Shown here piece by piece: positions 9,257 through 18,523 of a DNA stretch of 64,000 bases; position 1 is the first letter of the stretch, and every line of letters starts with the position of its first letter. Where the stretch lies: contig CBDFML010000009.1 in the NCBI GenBank assembly GCA_965249645.1, forward strand, positions 1 through 64,000, given 5' to 3'. Both the position numbers and the translations under genes were made by a program. The stretch comes from CAVOEB01 sp965249645. Lineage in GTDB: Bacteria > Pseudomonadota > Alphaproteobacteria > UBA828 > JAPUJA01. The notes under the pieces are model-generated. The model had not been told where the DNA came from, ran no database searches, and worked only from the letters and a program-made list of their open reading frames with translations.

Positions 9257-10585
9257 CTAGGCGGCGGCGTCGAGGGTGAAGACGGTGTGCCCGTCGACCA
9301 CGGTGCGCAGCGTGCCGCCCTTCACGGGACGCCCGTCGAACGGCGAATTCTTGGACTTGCTGCGGAACTTCGCGGTCTCGACGGTCCACTCCAGGCCGGG
9401 ATCGAAGAGCAGCAGGTCGGCGGGCGCGCCTTTGGCGAGGCGGCCCTGGGGCAGGCCGAGTAGGTCGGCGGGCGCGAGGCTGACGAGGCGGAACAGGTCG
9501 AGCAACGCCATGCCGTCGCGGTGGTGAAGCTCGAGGGACAGCGGCAGCAGGGTTTCGAGCCCGATCACGCCATTCGCCGCATGGGCAAACGGCACGCGCT
9601 TGCTTTCCTGGTCGTGGGGCGCGTGGTCGGTGGCAATGGCGTCGATGGTGCCGTCGTGAAGACCCTCGATCACGGCCAGGCGGTTCTCCTCGTCGCGCAA
9701 GGGGGGCGCCATCTTGGCGAAGGTGCGGTAGTCGCCCACCGCGGTCTCGTTCAGGGTGAAATGGTGGGGCGCCGCCTCGCAGCTGACGGGCAAGCCCCGC
9801 GCCTTGGCCTGACGCACAGCGTCGACCGCGCCGCGGGTCGAGATGTGGGCGACGTGATAGCGCCCGCCGGTCAGCTCGACGAGGCGGATGTCGCGGGCGA
9901 CGACGACTTCTTCCGACGCGTCGGGAATGCCCGGCAGGCCAAGCCGCGTCGCCATGTCGCCCTCGGCCATGCAGCCGCAGCCCGAGAGCGAGAGATCCTC
10001 CGCGTGCTGAGAGACGAGTAGGCCGAAAGTGCTGGCGTAGGACAGCGCGCGGCGCATGACCATGGCGTCGGCGACGGGCAGGCCGTCGTCGGAAAACCCC
10101 ACCGCGCCCGCCTCGGCGAGCAGGCCCATCTCGGTGATCTGCTTGCCCTCCAGCCCGCGCGTGATCGCGCCGAAGGCGTAGACCTTGACCAGGCTGGTCT
10201 CGCGGGCGCGGCGCTGGATGTATTCGACAAGCGCGATGTCGTCGATCACGGGCTCGGTGTTGGGCATGCAGGCCATGCTGGTGACCCCGCCTGCAGCGGC
10301 CGACCGGCTGCCGCTGGCAATGGTCTCTTTCTGCTCGTGGCCGGGCTCGCGCAAATGGACATGCATGTCGACCAGGCCCGGTGCCAGGCAATGGCCGCCG
10401 CAATCGAGTGTCTCGATGCCTTCGGGCACGCCGTCGGCGAACAGCCGGGGCCCGAGATCGGCGATCAATTTGCCGTCGGCAAACAGTGCGCCGGGCGAAT
10501 CAAGGCCGCTGGCGGGGTCGAGCAGGCGCGCATTGAGATAGGCGACGCGGCCCGGCGGGTCGCGGGGGACGGCGGCTTTAGGCAT
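9257..10585 (-). CDS. pyrC: Dihydroorotase
   Basis: Cyclic amidohydrolase forming dihydroorotate in pyrimidine synthesis, of the longer class I type (about 442 residues). The metal-binding HxH lies in DMHVHLREPG; further motifs are YHVAHISTRGAV and the late ATDHAPHDQE. An ATG at 10585 lies 20 bases past the pyrB stop, which fits better than an upstream ATG at 10636 inside pyrB. Class I enzymes next to pyrB often form a complex with the carbamoyltransferase, and some neighbours are inactive PyrC-prime forms; here the HxH and the DHAPH motif are kept, so an active enzyme is likely. Confidence 0.94.
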   Translation of the reverse strand: MPKAAVPRDPPGRVAYLNARLLDPASGLDSPGALFADGKLIADLGPRLFADGVPEGIETLDCGGHCLAPGLVDMHVHLREPGHEQKETIASGSRSAAAGGVTSMACMPNTEPVIDDIALVEYIQRRARETSLVKVYAFGAITRGLEGKQITEMGLLAEAGAVGFSDDGLPVADAMVMRRALSYASTFGLLVSQHAEDLSLSGCGCMAEGDMATRLGLPGIPDASEEVVVARDIRLVELTGGRYHVAHISTRGAVDAVRQAKARGLPVSCEAAPHHFTLNETAVGDYRTFAKMAPPLRDEENRLAVIEGLHDGTIDAIATDHAPHDQESKRVPFAHAANGVIGLETLLPLSLELHHRDGMALLDLFRLVSLAPADLLGLPQGRLAKGAPADLLLFDPGLEWTVETAKFRSKSKNSPFDGRPVKGGTLRTVVDGHTVFTLDAAA

Positions 10586-10605
10586 GACGGTTACGCATCG
10601 GGCGG

Positions 10606-11568
10606 CTAGCCGTTGGCGCCGGGTGCGCGGTGGCACAACAGGTCGAGGCAGGCCTGGCGCACGGCGACGCCGAGCTCGACCTGATCGAGAATGACCGAGC
10701 GGGTAATGTCGTCGGCCAGCTCGCTGTCGATCTCCACGCCCCGGTTCATGGGCCCGGGATGCATGACCAGAGCGTCGTCTCTGGCGATTGCGAGCTTCTC
10801 CGCATCGAGCCCCCAGAAGTGGAAGTATTCGCGCGTCGAGGGCACGAAAGTGCCCCGCATCCGCTCGGTCTGCAGGCGCAGCATCATGACGATGTCCACG
10901 TCGCGCAGGCCCTCGCGCATATCGTGATGGACGGCGACGCCGAGCGCGTCGGCCGCGTTCGGCGGCAGCAGGGTGGGGGGGGCGACGAGGCGGACCTGGG
11001 CCCCGATGGCGTTGAACAGCAGGATATTCGAGCGCGCGACCCGGCTGTGCAGGATATCGCCGCAGATTGCTACGGTGAGTTTTTCCAGCGGGCCGCGCCG
11101 GCGGCGGATGGTGAGCGCGTCGAGCAGCGCCTGGGTGGGGTGTTCGTGGGAGCCGTCGCCCGCGTTGATGACGGCGCAGTTGACATGATCGGAGAGCAGC
11201 TTGACCGCGCCGCTCTCGGGGTGACGGACGACGAGCACGTCGGGGTGCATGGCGTTGAGCGTCATCGCCGTGTCGATCAGGGTTTCGCCCTTCTTGATCG
11301 CCGAACTGGCGACGGACATGTTGATGACGTCGGCGCCCAGCCGCTTGCCCGCGAGCTCGAACGAGGTGCGCGTGCGGGTCGAGGTTTCGAAGAACAGGTT
11401 GATCTGGGTGCGCCCGCGCAGGATGGGGTTTTTCTTCTCGGCGGCGCGGTTGAGCTCGACATAGCCGTCGGAGAGGTCGAGCAGCAGGCTGATTTCATCG
11501 CCCGACAGCTCCTCGATGCCCAGAAGATGCTGGTGGGGAAACGCGGAGGGAAGCGGTTCGGGCTGCAT
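10606..11568 (-). CDS. pyrB: Aspartate carbamoyltransferase catalytic subunit
   Basis: Transfers the carbamoyl group to aspartate, the committed step of pyrimidine synthesis. The 320 residues show the carbamoyl-phosphate-binding STRTRTSFELAGKRLGAD, the HPTQALLD motif and the aspartate-binding RMRGTFVPSTREY. It is first in the pyrB-pyrC-plsY-dprA-topA-rnr string. No pyrI-type regulatory subunit is visible. The promoter should lie between 11569 and 11720; no attenuator is evident. Confidence 0.96.
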   Translation of the reverse strand: MQPEPLPSAFPHQHLLGIEELSGDEISLLLDLSDGYVELNRAAEKKNPILRGRTQINLFFETSTRTRTSFELAGKRLGADVINMSVASSAIKKGETLIDTAMTLNAMHPDVLVVRHPESGAVKLLSDHVNCAVINAGDGSHEHPTQALLDALTIRRRRGPLEKLTVAICGDILHSRVARSNILLFNAIGAQVRLVAPPTLLPPNAADALGVAVHHDMREGLRDVDIVMMLRLQTERMRGTFVPSTREYFHFWGLDAEKLAIARDDALVMHPGPMNRGVEIDSELADDITRSVILDQVELGVAVRQACLDLLCHRAPGANG

Positions 11569-11721
11569 TAAAAGAACATACTATACGCGTGCGCAGCCGG
11601 GCGGCAAGCGGAAGACGCGGGGCGCCCGCATGCCGGTTTCGTTTTCGTTGATTGCGGGTTCTCTTGCGACCCCGGGGACCGGTTAATACAAGCGTCGGCG
11701 CGCCAGGCGCAGGTGCGCTCT

Positions 11722-11994
11722 CTAGTTGCTTTTTGCGGCCACTTTCTTGCTCGCGGTTTTCTTGGCAGCGGCTTTCACGGCGGCGGCTTTCACGGTGGCG
11801 ACCGCTTGTGCGGCGGCGTCCTTCTCGGCGGCTTCCTTGTCGGCCGCCTCTTTGGCGAGGCGAAGGGCGCGCAACCGCTCGACCTTTTCCGCGCGCTCCT
11901 GGCGCGCTTTTTCCATATCCTTGAGCGCCTGCTTGTCTTTCTTCTGGGTTGCGGCGAACTGTTCCTCGGCCCTTGATTTCACTGACTTTCGCAT
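11722..11994 (-). CDS. Small Lys/Ala-rich basic protein
   Basis: The 90 residues split into a charged predicted helix (RAEEQFAATQKKDKQALKD and following, about residues 8-60) and an Ala/Lys/Val-rich tail (AAVKAAAKKTASKK) that resembles histone H1-like or DNA-binding tails. Proteins of this kind, with a conserved MRKSVKSRAEEQF-type start, occur in alphaproteobacteria, but I know of no established function. A coiled coil is likely in the middle. It stands alone between pyrB and the cold-shock gene, on the same strand as both. Confidence 0.65.
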   Translation of the reverse strand: MRKSVKSRAEEQFAATQKKDKQALKDMEKARQERAEKVERLRALRLAKEAADKEAAEKDAAAQAVATVKAAAVKAAAKKTASKKVAAKSN

Positions 11995-12210
11995 GGCAGG
12001 TATCCTCTGTTTCGGTTCGAGGCGTCGCGGGTGGACCGGGTCAAGCCGCGACGCATAGTGGGTCGCCCATGGGCCGATAAGCCCACAGGTCGGTCACAAC
12101 GACACCGAAGGCCGGGTGCGCTTTGCGCCGTCACTCGCTTGGTTCGTTGTATTTAGCGTAGTCGAAGGGACGATGGCGGCTCGGTTCGCCTGTCTCCTTT
12201 GCTCCACCGG

Positions 12211-12228
12211 GCGATCGTTGACGATCGC
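12211..12228. repeat. Short perfect hairpin downstream of the cold-shock gene
   Basis: GCGATCGT and ACGATCGC form an 8-base stem around TG. It lies about 60 bases past the cold-shock stop and beyond a second hairpin. It could stabilise the 3' end of the message or be a protein-binding palindrome. There is no T-tract, so it is not a classical terminator. Confidence 0.5.
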
Positions 12229-12251
12229 GCTATTTGCGGCGAGCAGTTGCC

Positions 12252-12274
12252 GCCTCCAACGGGAAGTTGGAGGC
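12252..12274 (-). terminator. Hairpin 3' of the cold-shock gene, possible terminator
   Basis: GCCTCCAAC and GTTGGAGGC form a perfect 9-base stem with a 5-base loop, starting 16 bases past the end of the cold-shock gene. On the minus strand it is not followed by a run of T, so intrinsic termination is doubtful. A Rho-dependent or mRNA-protecting role is as likely. Confidence 0.45.
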
Positions 12275-12289
12275 AGCGCCTTGTAGCGG

Positions 12290-12499
12290 TTATTCGACGA
12301 CGGACAGGTTCTCGGCGGACGATTTGCCGTTTTGTCCGGGCTGAAGCTCATAAGAGACCTTCTGCCCTTCGCTGAGCGAACTCAGCCCGGCGCGCTCGAC
12401 GGCCGAAATATGAACAAACGCGTCTTTCGAACCGTCTTCCGGCTCGATGAACCCGAAACCCTTGGCGGCGTTGAACCACTTTACTGTACCAGTAGTCAT
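12290..12499 (-). CDS. Cold-shock domain protein (CspA family)
   Basis: The 69 residues form a single OB-fold cold-shock domain. The RNA-binding motifs RNP1 (KGFGFIEPE) and RNP2 (DAFVHISAV) are intact, and TGTVKWFNAAKGFGF is the standard opening. Such proteins bind single-stranded nucleic acid and melt RNA structure. GAGGAAAT lies just before ATG 12499. The roughly 370 bases upstream hold no gene and could carry a long structured leader as in other cold-shock messages, but I cannot show one from sequence alone. Confidence 0.95.
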   Translation of the reverse strand: MTTGTVKWFNAAKGFGFIEPEDGSKDAFVHISAVERAGLSSLSEGQKVSYELQPGQNGKSSAENLSVVE

Positions 12500-12872
12500 A
12501 GTTATTTCCTCTAACAGGTGTATTGATTCCGCGACTCACACCATGTGATGGCGCGGGTGTTTAACGTCCACATTGTCAGGGGATAACTAGACTAATCGGC
12601 GTACCGGTTATTCAGGCAGCACCAAACGAATGCAAAACGTATGCGGAATAGATAGGCGAATTCTCGCATAAGTCAATGACAGACAGGGCCCGCGCCTTGC
12701 TGTCACGGGCGTTGCGCGCCATGACTGGTTTAGAACAAATATGGAACATTTGTGTCCGCATTTGACCCCTTACGAGAATAACCATCTGAGGCCGCAGCGC
12801 CACTGACAGAACGATGTCAGCAGTGCTAGGTTAGAGCGATCAACCCGGATATTTTTGACGGAAACCTCCCCC
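12500..12872. other. Intergenic region between divergent cold-shock and PEP-mutase-family genes
   Basis: About 370 bases without a gene. It must contain the promoters of both flanking genes. The part near 12520-12640 (minus strand) would be the leader of the cold-shock message. I see a weak TGACAG/CTGTCA inverted pair around 12676-12704 and nothing else. Confidence 0.35.
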
Positions 12873-13697
12873 ATGACCGAGCCCGTAAACGTCTTCCGTG
12901 CGCTGCACGAACGGAGTGGCGCATTCGTCATTCCCAACCCGTGGGATATTGGCTCCGCACGAATTCTTGCGGCGATGGGATTCAAAGCCTTGGCCACAAC
13001 CAGCGCCGGCATGGCGCATGCTCTCGGTATGCCCGATGGAACGGTATCGCGGGAAGCAGCGTTTGCTCATTGCAGAGAAATCGTGACAGCAACGCCGCTT
13101 CCGGTTTCGGCCGACCTGGAGAAGGGATTTGGCGACGCTCCAGAGATCGTCTTCGATACCATTACCGCTGTGGCTGCAATTGGGCTGGCCGGTTGTTCCA
13201 TCGAGGACCACACTGGGAAGCCCGATGCGCCGATTTTCGAGATGACCCTGGCCGTAGAGCGGATCGAAGCCGCGAGCGAAGCCTGTAGGCAGCTACCCGA
13301 CGACTTCGTCTTGACGGCCCGCTGCGAAAACCTCCTCTGGGGCCGCGCCAATCTGGACGACGTGATCGGGAGGCTGCAAGCCTATGAGAAAGCGGGGGCG
13401 GACGTGCTCTACGCGCCAGGTCTTCGCGACCTTGGTGCGATCCGCGAGGTGTGCTCAGCGGTTAGCAAACCAGTGAACGTCGTCATGGAAACACGAAGCA
13501 CAATGTTCAGTGTCGACGAACTTGCGAGCGCCGGAGTCAAGCGCATTAGCGTTGGATCAGGCCTGGCCCTACTTGCTTACGGCTCGCTGATAGCTGCTGC
13601 GCGGGAGATCGTCCACAGCGGCACATTCAGCTTTCTGGAGAAGGTCATGGATTTTACTGAGGTTGATGGCTTGTTTAAGCAACCGACTGATAAGTAA
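12873..13697 (+). CDS. Isocitrate lyase/PEP mutase family enzyme
   Basis: The protein has about 274 residues in a TIM-barrel fold. SADLEKGFGD corresponds to the metal-binding region (Asp/Glu) of the PEP mutase/carboxyvinyl-carboxyphosphonate mutase group, and SIEDHTG to the following strand; GRANLDDVIGRLQAYEKAG is the usual late helix. Members act on 2-oxo acids or phosphonates, including oxaloacetate decarboxylases and 2-methylisocitrate lyases. The short KRCG loop of true lyases is not seen (TARCENLL instead), so the substrate is open. ATG 12873 was chosen over TTG 12855. It is monocistronic. Confidence 0.85.
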   Translation: MTEPVNVFRALHERSGAFVIPNPWDIGSARILAAMGFKALATTSAGMAHALGMPDGTVSREAAFAHCREIVTATPLPVSADLEKGFGDAPEIVFDTITAVAAIGLAGCSIEDHTGKPDAPIFEMTLAVERIEAASEACRQLPDDFVLTARCENLLWGRANLDDVIGRLQAYEKAGADVLYAPGLRDLGAIREVCSAVSKPVNVVMETRSTMFSVDELASAGVKRISVGSGLALLAYGSLIAAAREIVHSGTFSFLEKVMDFTEVDGLFKQPTDK

Positions 13698-13803
13698 ACG
13701 CTAACGGCTTGAATTACTACCGGTAGCTAACCGCGGACAAATCCGTGTCGGCCTGTTCGTGAACTCTCATCGAATCCGAGGTTGATCTGCAATATCCACG
13801 GTC

Positions 13804-14271
13804 CTAACCCCGCCCCTTGAGGTAATCCACCGCGCCCTGGAGGATGTAGGCGGCCGCAGCCGCATCGACCCGTTCGGCGCGTTTTTTGCGCGACAGGTCG
13901 GCATCGATCATGGAGCGGGTGACCGCCACGGTGGAGAGGCGCTCGTCCCAGAACGCGATGGTGCACTCGAAGCGGGTGAGCAGGTTGGCGGCGAACTGGC
14001 GGGCCGACTGGCAGGCCGGCCCCTCGCTGCCGTCCATATTGATGGACAGGCCGATTACGAAGGCGGCCGCTTGCTCTTCACGATAGACGGTTTCGAGGAG
14101 TTGCGCGTCGGCAGTGAACTTCGTGCGCTTGATCGTCTGCTTCGGGCTCGCGATGGTGCGGCGTGCGTCGGAGAGCGCCACGCCGATGGTCTTCGAGCCC
14201 AGATCGAGGCCGATCAGCGCACCCCTTTCGGGCAGCTCAGTGGCGAGCTCGGCCATGTTGCGGATCGCCAT
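13804..14271 (-). CDS. ruvX: Putative pre-16S rRNA nuclease / Holliday junction resolvase RuvX (YqgF)
   Basis: The 155-residue RNase H-fold protein carries GLDLGSKTIGVALSD (first catalytic Asp), VIGLSINMDGSEGP and DERLSTVAVTR (Glu) with a final DAAAAAYILQ. YqgF proteins mature the 16S rRNA 5' end; a resolvase role was proposed earlier. The frame runs upstream to 14391, but ATG 14271 gives the family length and keeps the gene clear of gatC, which diverges at 14362. The ruvX/gatC divergence is common in alphaproteobacteria. Confidence 0.92.
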   Translation of the reverse strand: MAIRNMAELATELPERGALIGLDLGSKTIGVALSDARRTIASPKQTIKRTKFTADAQLLETVYREEQAAAFVIGLSINMDGSEGPACQSARQFAANLLTRFECTIAFWDERLSTVAVTRSMIDADLSRKKRAERVDAAAAAYILQGAVDYLKGRG

Positions 14272-14361
14272 GGCGGGTGTTACCTTCGCGCCCTCGCGCC
14301 GGGCGGAGACTCTAGGATTTTTGGCTGAGCGCGGGTCATTTTCCGGCGGAGACGATTGCAC

Positions 14362-14649
14362 ATGTCGCTCGATAAGGCCACCGTGCTGCATATCGCGAGG
14401 CTCGCCCGGATTGCGCTGAAAGACGACGAAGTGGAGCCCCTCGCGGACGAGCTCTCGGGCATCCTCGCCTTCGTCGAGCAGCTCGATCAGGTGAACACCG
14501 ACGAGGTCGAGCCCATGACCAGCGTGGTCGAGATGGGCTTGCGCCGGCGCGCCGACGACGTGACCGATGGCGGCCAGGCCGACGCGGCGCTCGCGAACGC
14601 ACCCGAGCGGGCTGATTCGTTCTTTACGGTGCCCAAGGTGATCGAATGA
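14362..14649 (+). CDS. gatC: Asp/Glu-tRNA amidotransferase subunit C
   Basis: The 95-residue small subunit of the GatCAB amidotransferase stabilises GatA on GatB. The sequence opens LDKATVLHIARLARIAL and contains FVEQLDQVNTDEVEPM, both typical. GGAG lies about 10 bases before ATG 14362. The stop overlaps the gatA start in an ATGA, indicating translational coupling. Confidence 0.97.
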   Translation: MSLDKATVLHIARLARIALKDDEVEPLADELSGILAFVEQLDQVNTDEVEPMTSVVEMGLRRRADDVTDGGQADAALANAPERADSFFTVPKVIE

Positions 14650-16130
14650 GTGCGGAGATCGCTGGCCTCTCCCTGGCGGAAGCGCGTGACGCGATGGCCG
14701 GGGCTGAGCTTTCGGCGGTTGAGCTTGCGGACGCGCATATCGCGCAGGCCGAGGCGGCGCGGGATCTCAACGCGATCATCTGCGAGAACTTCGAGCAAGC
14801 GCGCGAGGGCGCCGCGGCGTCGGACGCGCGGCGCACGGCGGGTGAGGCCGGCGCGCTGGAGGGAATTCCGCTCGTCGTGAAGGATTGCTACTGCACCCAA
14901 GGGGTGTCGAGCACGGCGGGTTCGCATATTCTCGACGGCTTCGTGCCGCCCTACGAATCCACCGTGACGGCGAACCTGTGGCGGGCCGGCGCAGTGCTGC
15001 TGGGCAAGGCCAACATGGACGAGTTCGCCATGGGCTCGGCCAACCTCAACGACCACTACGGCCCCGTGACCAATCCCTGGAGCCGCGAAAACGATCCGGC
15101 GAAGCTGGTGCCCGGCGGCTCGTCGGGCGGCTCGGCTGCAGCCACCGCGGCCCATGTCGGGTTGGGGGCAACCGGCACGGACACAGGCGGTTCGATCCGC
15201 CAACCCGCCTCATTTTGCGGCATCGTCGGCATCAAGCCGACCTACGGGCGTTGTTCGCGGCTTGGCATCATCGCCTTCGCCTCGTCGCTCGACCAGGCTG
15301 GGCCGCTCGCTCGCACTGTGCGCGACGGCGCGATCCTGTTGGGCGCCATGGCGGGGTTCGACGCCAAGGATTCCACTTCCGTGGACCGTCCCGTGCCCGA
15401 TTACGAGGCGGCGCTCTCGGGCGACATCAAGGGCATGAAGATCGGCATCCCGAAAGAATACCGGGTCGACGGCATGCCTGAGGAAATCGACGCCCTGTGG
15501 CAGCAGGGGGCCCAGTGGCTGAGGGACGCGGGTGCGGAGCCCGTCGAAGTCAGCCTGCCTCACACCGAATTCGCCCTGCCGACCTATTACATCATTGCGC
15601 CGGCGGAGTGCTCGTCGAATCTCGCGCGCTACGACGGCGTCAAATACGGCCTGCGGGTGGCGGGCGACACCCTGCAGGAGATGTACGAGAACACCCGGGC
15701 CGAGGGCTTCGGCGCGGAGGTGCGCCGGCGCATCCTGATCGGCACCTACGTGCTCTCAGCGGGCTATTACGACGCCTATTACCTCAAGGCGCAGAAGGTG
15801 CGCGCGCTGATCGCCGGCGATTTCCGCAAGGCCTTCGAGACGGTCGACCTGCTGCTGACCCCGACCGCACCCTCGCCCGCCTTTGGTATCGACGAGGAAC
15901 CGGACGATCCGGTCGCGATGTACTTGAACGACGTGTTCACGGTGCCGGCGAGCCTCGCGGGCTTGCCCGCCGCCTCAGTGCCTGCGGGGCTTTCCGCCGA
16001 CAGCCTGCCGCTGGGGCTGCAGTTGATCGGCCGCCCGTTCGACGAGGAGACGATGCTGCGTGCGGCGGGCGTGCTCGAAGCGGCGGCGGCGTTCGATGCC
16101 GTGCCCGCGCTCCGGGTGGCGGCGTCATGA
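14646..16130 (+). CDS. gatA: Asp/Glu-tRNA amidotransferase subunit A
   Basis: Amidase-signature subunit of 494 residues that releases ammonia from glutamine. The Lys of the Ser-cisSer-Lys triad is in PLVVKDCYC, the Gly/Ser loop is PGGSSGGSAAA and the nucleophile region is TDTGGSIRQPASF. It overlaps gatC and gatB by ATGA at both ends. With GatB it converts misacylated Glu-tRNA(Gln), and Asp-tRNA(Asn) where needed, to the amidated forms. No lesions are seen. Confidence 0.98.
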   Translation: MSAEIAGLSLAEARDAMAGAELSAVELADAHIAQAEAARDLNAIICENFEQAREGAAASDARRTAGEAGALEGIPLVVKDCYCTQGVSSTAGSHILDGFVPPYESTVTANLWRAGAVLLGKANMDEFAMGSANLNDHYGPVTNPWSRENDPAKLVPGGSSGGSAAATAAHVGLGATGTDTGGSIRQPASFCGIVGIKPTYGRCSRLGIIAFASSLDQAGPLARTVRDGAILLGAMAGFDAKDSTSVDRPVPDYEAALSGDIKGMKIGIPKEYRVDGMPEEIDALWQQGAQWLRDAGAEPVEVSLPHTEFALPTYYIIAPAECSSNLARYDGVKYGLRVAGDTLQEMYENTRAEGFGAEVRRRILIGTYVLSAGYYDAYYLKAQKVRALIAGDFRKAFETVDLLLTPTAPSPAFGIDEEPDDPVAMYLNDVFTVPASLAGLPAASVPAGLSADSLPLGLQLIGRPFDEETMLRAAGVLEAAAAFDAVPALRVAAS

Positions 16131-17578
16131 GCCTGGTGCAGGGGGCGAGCGGCGACTGGGAGCCGGTGATCGGCCTCGAGGTCCACGCCCAGGTGATCTC
16201 GCAGGCCAAGCTGTTCTCGGGTGCGGCGACGGAATTCGGATCGGCGCCGAACAGCCAGGTCTCGTTCGTCGACATGGCGATGCCCGGCATGCTGCCGGTG
16301 ATCAACGGGACTTGCGTCGAGCAGGCGGTGCGCACGGGGCTCGGGCTGAAGGCGCAGATCAACCTGCGCTCGGTGTTCGACCGCAAGAATTATTTTTACC
16401 CCGACCTGCCTCAGGGCTATCAGATCAGCCAGTTTTCCCAGCCCATCGTGGGCGAGGGCGTGGTGGCGCTCGACATGCGCGACGGCAGCTCCCGCGAGAT
16501 CGGCATCGAGCGGCTCCATCTCGAGCAGGATGCGGGCAAGAGCCTGCACGACCAGCACCCCGGCCTGACCTATGTGGATCTGAACCGCTCGGGCGTCGCG
16601 CTGATGGAGATCGTGTCCAAGCCCGATCTGCGCAGCGCCGAGGAAGCGGGCGTCTATGTGCGCAAATTGCGTGCGATCCTGCGTTATCTCGGGACCTGCG
16701 ACGGCAACATGGATGAGGGCTCCATGCGGTGCGACGTCAATGTCTCGATTCACCGCCCCGGCGAGCCGTTCGGCACTCGCGCCGAAATCAAGAACGTGAA
16801 CTCCGTGCGTTTCGTGATGCGCGCCATCGACTACGAGATCGAGCGCCAGATCGAACTCGTCGAATCCGGCGGCGAGGTGGTCCAAGAGACCCGCCTGTTC
16901 GATGCGGGCGCGGGCGAGACGCGCTCCATGCGCTCAAAGGAAGAGGCCCACGACTACCGCTATTTTCCCGATCCCGACCTGCTGCCGCTCGAACTCGACG
17001 CCGCCTGGGTCGAGGAGATCAAGGCCGGCCTGCCCGAGCTGCCCGACGAGAAGAAGGCGCGCCTGGTGGGCGATTACGGCCTCTCGCCGTACGACGCAAG
17101 CGTGCTCGTGGTCGAAGCCGAGAACGCCGATTTCTTCGAGGCGGTGGCCAAGGGACGCGACGCCAAGACCGCAGCCAACTGGGTCACGGGCAGTCTGTTC
17201 GGCGCGCTCAACAAAGCGGGCAAAGATGTCGGGGACTCGCCGATCTCGGCGGCGCAACTGGGCGGGCTGATCGACCTGATCGAGGACGCCACCATATCGG
17301 GGCGGATCGCCAAGGATGTCTTCGAGATCATGTTCGAGACCGGCCAGGACGCCTCAGCCATCGTCGAGGAAAAGGGCCTGACCCAAGTCACCGACACGGG
17401 CGCGATCGAGGCGGTGATCGAAGAGGTGATGGCAGCCAACGCAGACAAGGTCGAGGAATTCCGCACGGGCAAGGAGAAGCTGTTCGGCTTCTTCGTGGGT
17501 CAGGTGATGCGCGCCTCGGGCGGCAAGGCGAATCCCGCGGCAGTCAACGAACTCCTGAAGGAAAAGCTCAAGGGCTGA
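16127..17578 (+). CDS. gatB: Asp/Glu-tRNA amidotransferase subunit B
   Basis: tRNA-binding and kinase subunit of GatCAB, 483 residues. The N-terminal cradle has WEPVIGLEVHAQV, DLPQGYQISQFSQP and GTRAEIKNVNSVRF; the C-terminal helical and YqeY-like part ends ANPAAVNELLKEKL. The start ATG 16127 lies in the ATGA overlap with gatA; the frame stays open far upstream but that part is antisense-like. It completes gatCAB. Confidence 0.98.
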   Translation: MSLVQGASGDWEPVIGLEVHAQVISQAKLFSGAATEFGSAPNSQVSFVDMAMPGMLPVINGTCVEQAVRTGLGLKAQINLRSVFDRKNYFYPDLPQGYQISQFSQPIVGEGVVALDMRDGSSREIGIERLHLEQDAGKSLHDQHPGLTYVDLNRSGVALMEIVSKPDLRSAEEAGVYVRKLRAILRYLGTCDGNMDEGSMRCDVNVSIHRPGEPFGTRAEIKNVNSVRFVMRAIDYEIERQIELVESGGEVVQETRLFDAGAGETRSMRSKEEAHDYRYFPDPDLLPLELDAAWVEEIKAGLPELPDEKKARLVGDYGLSPYDASVLVVEAENADFFEAVAKGRDAKTAANWVTGSLFGALNKAGKDVGDSPISAAQLGGLIDLIEDATISGRIAKDVFEIMFETGQDASAIVEEKGLTQVTDTGAIEAVIEEVMAANADKVEEFRTGKEKLFGFFVGQVMRASGGKANPAAVNELLKEKLKG

Positions 17579-17786
17579 TTAATTGGCCAATCATCTTAAA
17601 TAGGCGAAAGATGACCGGCACTCAAGCGACACGCAGGCTTTCGCCGCATGAGCCGCGACCCGCAGGCGCGGGCTCCCGATATTCGGGTAACTGAAAGAAG
17701 TCGTATTTCGCACTCTCGTTGCTCACCGGCTTGCCAAGCCCGGCCCCGCGGGCCAAGCTGGCCCGTCAAATTCAGGGAGACCCCAA

Positions 17787-18491
17787 ATGATCGATCTCTA
17801 TTCGTGGCTCACGCCAAACGGCGAGAAGGTGCATATCATGCTCGAGGAGTGCGGCCTCGATTACAGGGCGCACCCGATCAACATCAATACGGGCGACCAG
17901 TTCAAACGCGCGTTTCAGAAGATCTCGGCCAACGGCCGCATCCCGGCGATCATCGATCACAAGGGGCCCAGCGGTAAGCCCTACGCGCTGTTCGAATCCG
18001 GCGCGATCCTGATGTACCTCGCGGAGAAGTCGGGCAAGTTCTGGCCCAAGCGCACCCGGGGGCGCTACGACGTCATGGAATGGCTGATGTTCCAGATGGC
18101 CAATGTCGGGCCGATGATGGGGCAGGCCTATCACTTCCGGAAATACGCGCCCAAAAAGATCCCCTACGCGGCCAATCGCTACACGAAAGAGGTCAACCGG
18201 CTCTACGGCGTTATGGACAAGCGGCTTAAATCGAGCCGCTATCTCGGTGGCGACGCTTATTCCATTGCCGACATGGCGAACTGGCCCTGGGTGCGGATCC
18301 ATAAGGGCGCCGGCGTGAAGATCGACGAATACCCGCGCGTGAAGCGCTGGCTGGCCGAGATCAAAACGCGCCCCGCGGTGAAGCGCGGCATGGCGGTGCT
18401 CGACGAATACCGTCATCTCGAGGAAGGCGGCGAGATGAGCAAGGAGACGCGCGAAATTCTCTACGGCAAGGCCCAGTTCAAGAAGCGCTAG
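17787..18491 (+). CDS. Glutathione S-transferase family protein, copy 1
   Basis: The protein has 234 residues. The N-terminal thioredoxin-like domain (DLYSWLTPNGEKVHIMLEE) and the ALFESGAILMYLAEK helix match the YghU/YfcG group of GSH-dependent disulfide-bond oxidoreductases, with TPNG at the glutathione-activating position. The C-terminal all-helical domain carries YSIADMANWPWV, the standard GST N-capping region. GGGAGA precedes ATG 17787. It heads a likely three-gene operon with a close paralogue and a GYD protein. Members reduce disulfides or peroxides; the substrate is unknown. Confidence 0.9.
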   Translation: MIDLYSWLTPNGEKVHIMLEECGLDYRAHPININTGDQFKRAFQKISANGRIPAIIDHKGPSGKPYALFESGAILMYLAEKSGKFWPKRTRGRYDVMEWLMFQMANVGPMMGQAYHFRKYAPKKIPYAANRYTKEVNRLYGVMDKRLKSSRYLGGDAYSIADMANWPWVRIHKGAGVKIDEYPRVKRWLAEIKTRPAVKRGMAVLDEYRHLEEGGEMSKETREILYGKAQFKKR

Positions 18492-18523
18492 GCGGGGCGG
18501 ACGACAGGCGCGGGCGGGCGCGG

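Noticed and set aside
12676..12704. TGACAG/CTGTCA inverted pair as a regulatory hairpin
   Set aside because: The stem is six bases with a 17-base loop; it is expected by chance and has no supporting context.
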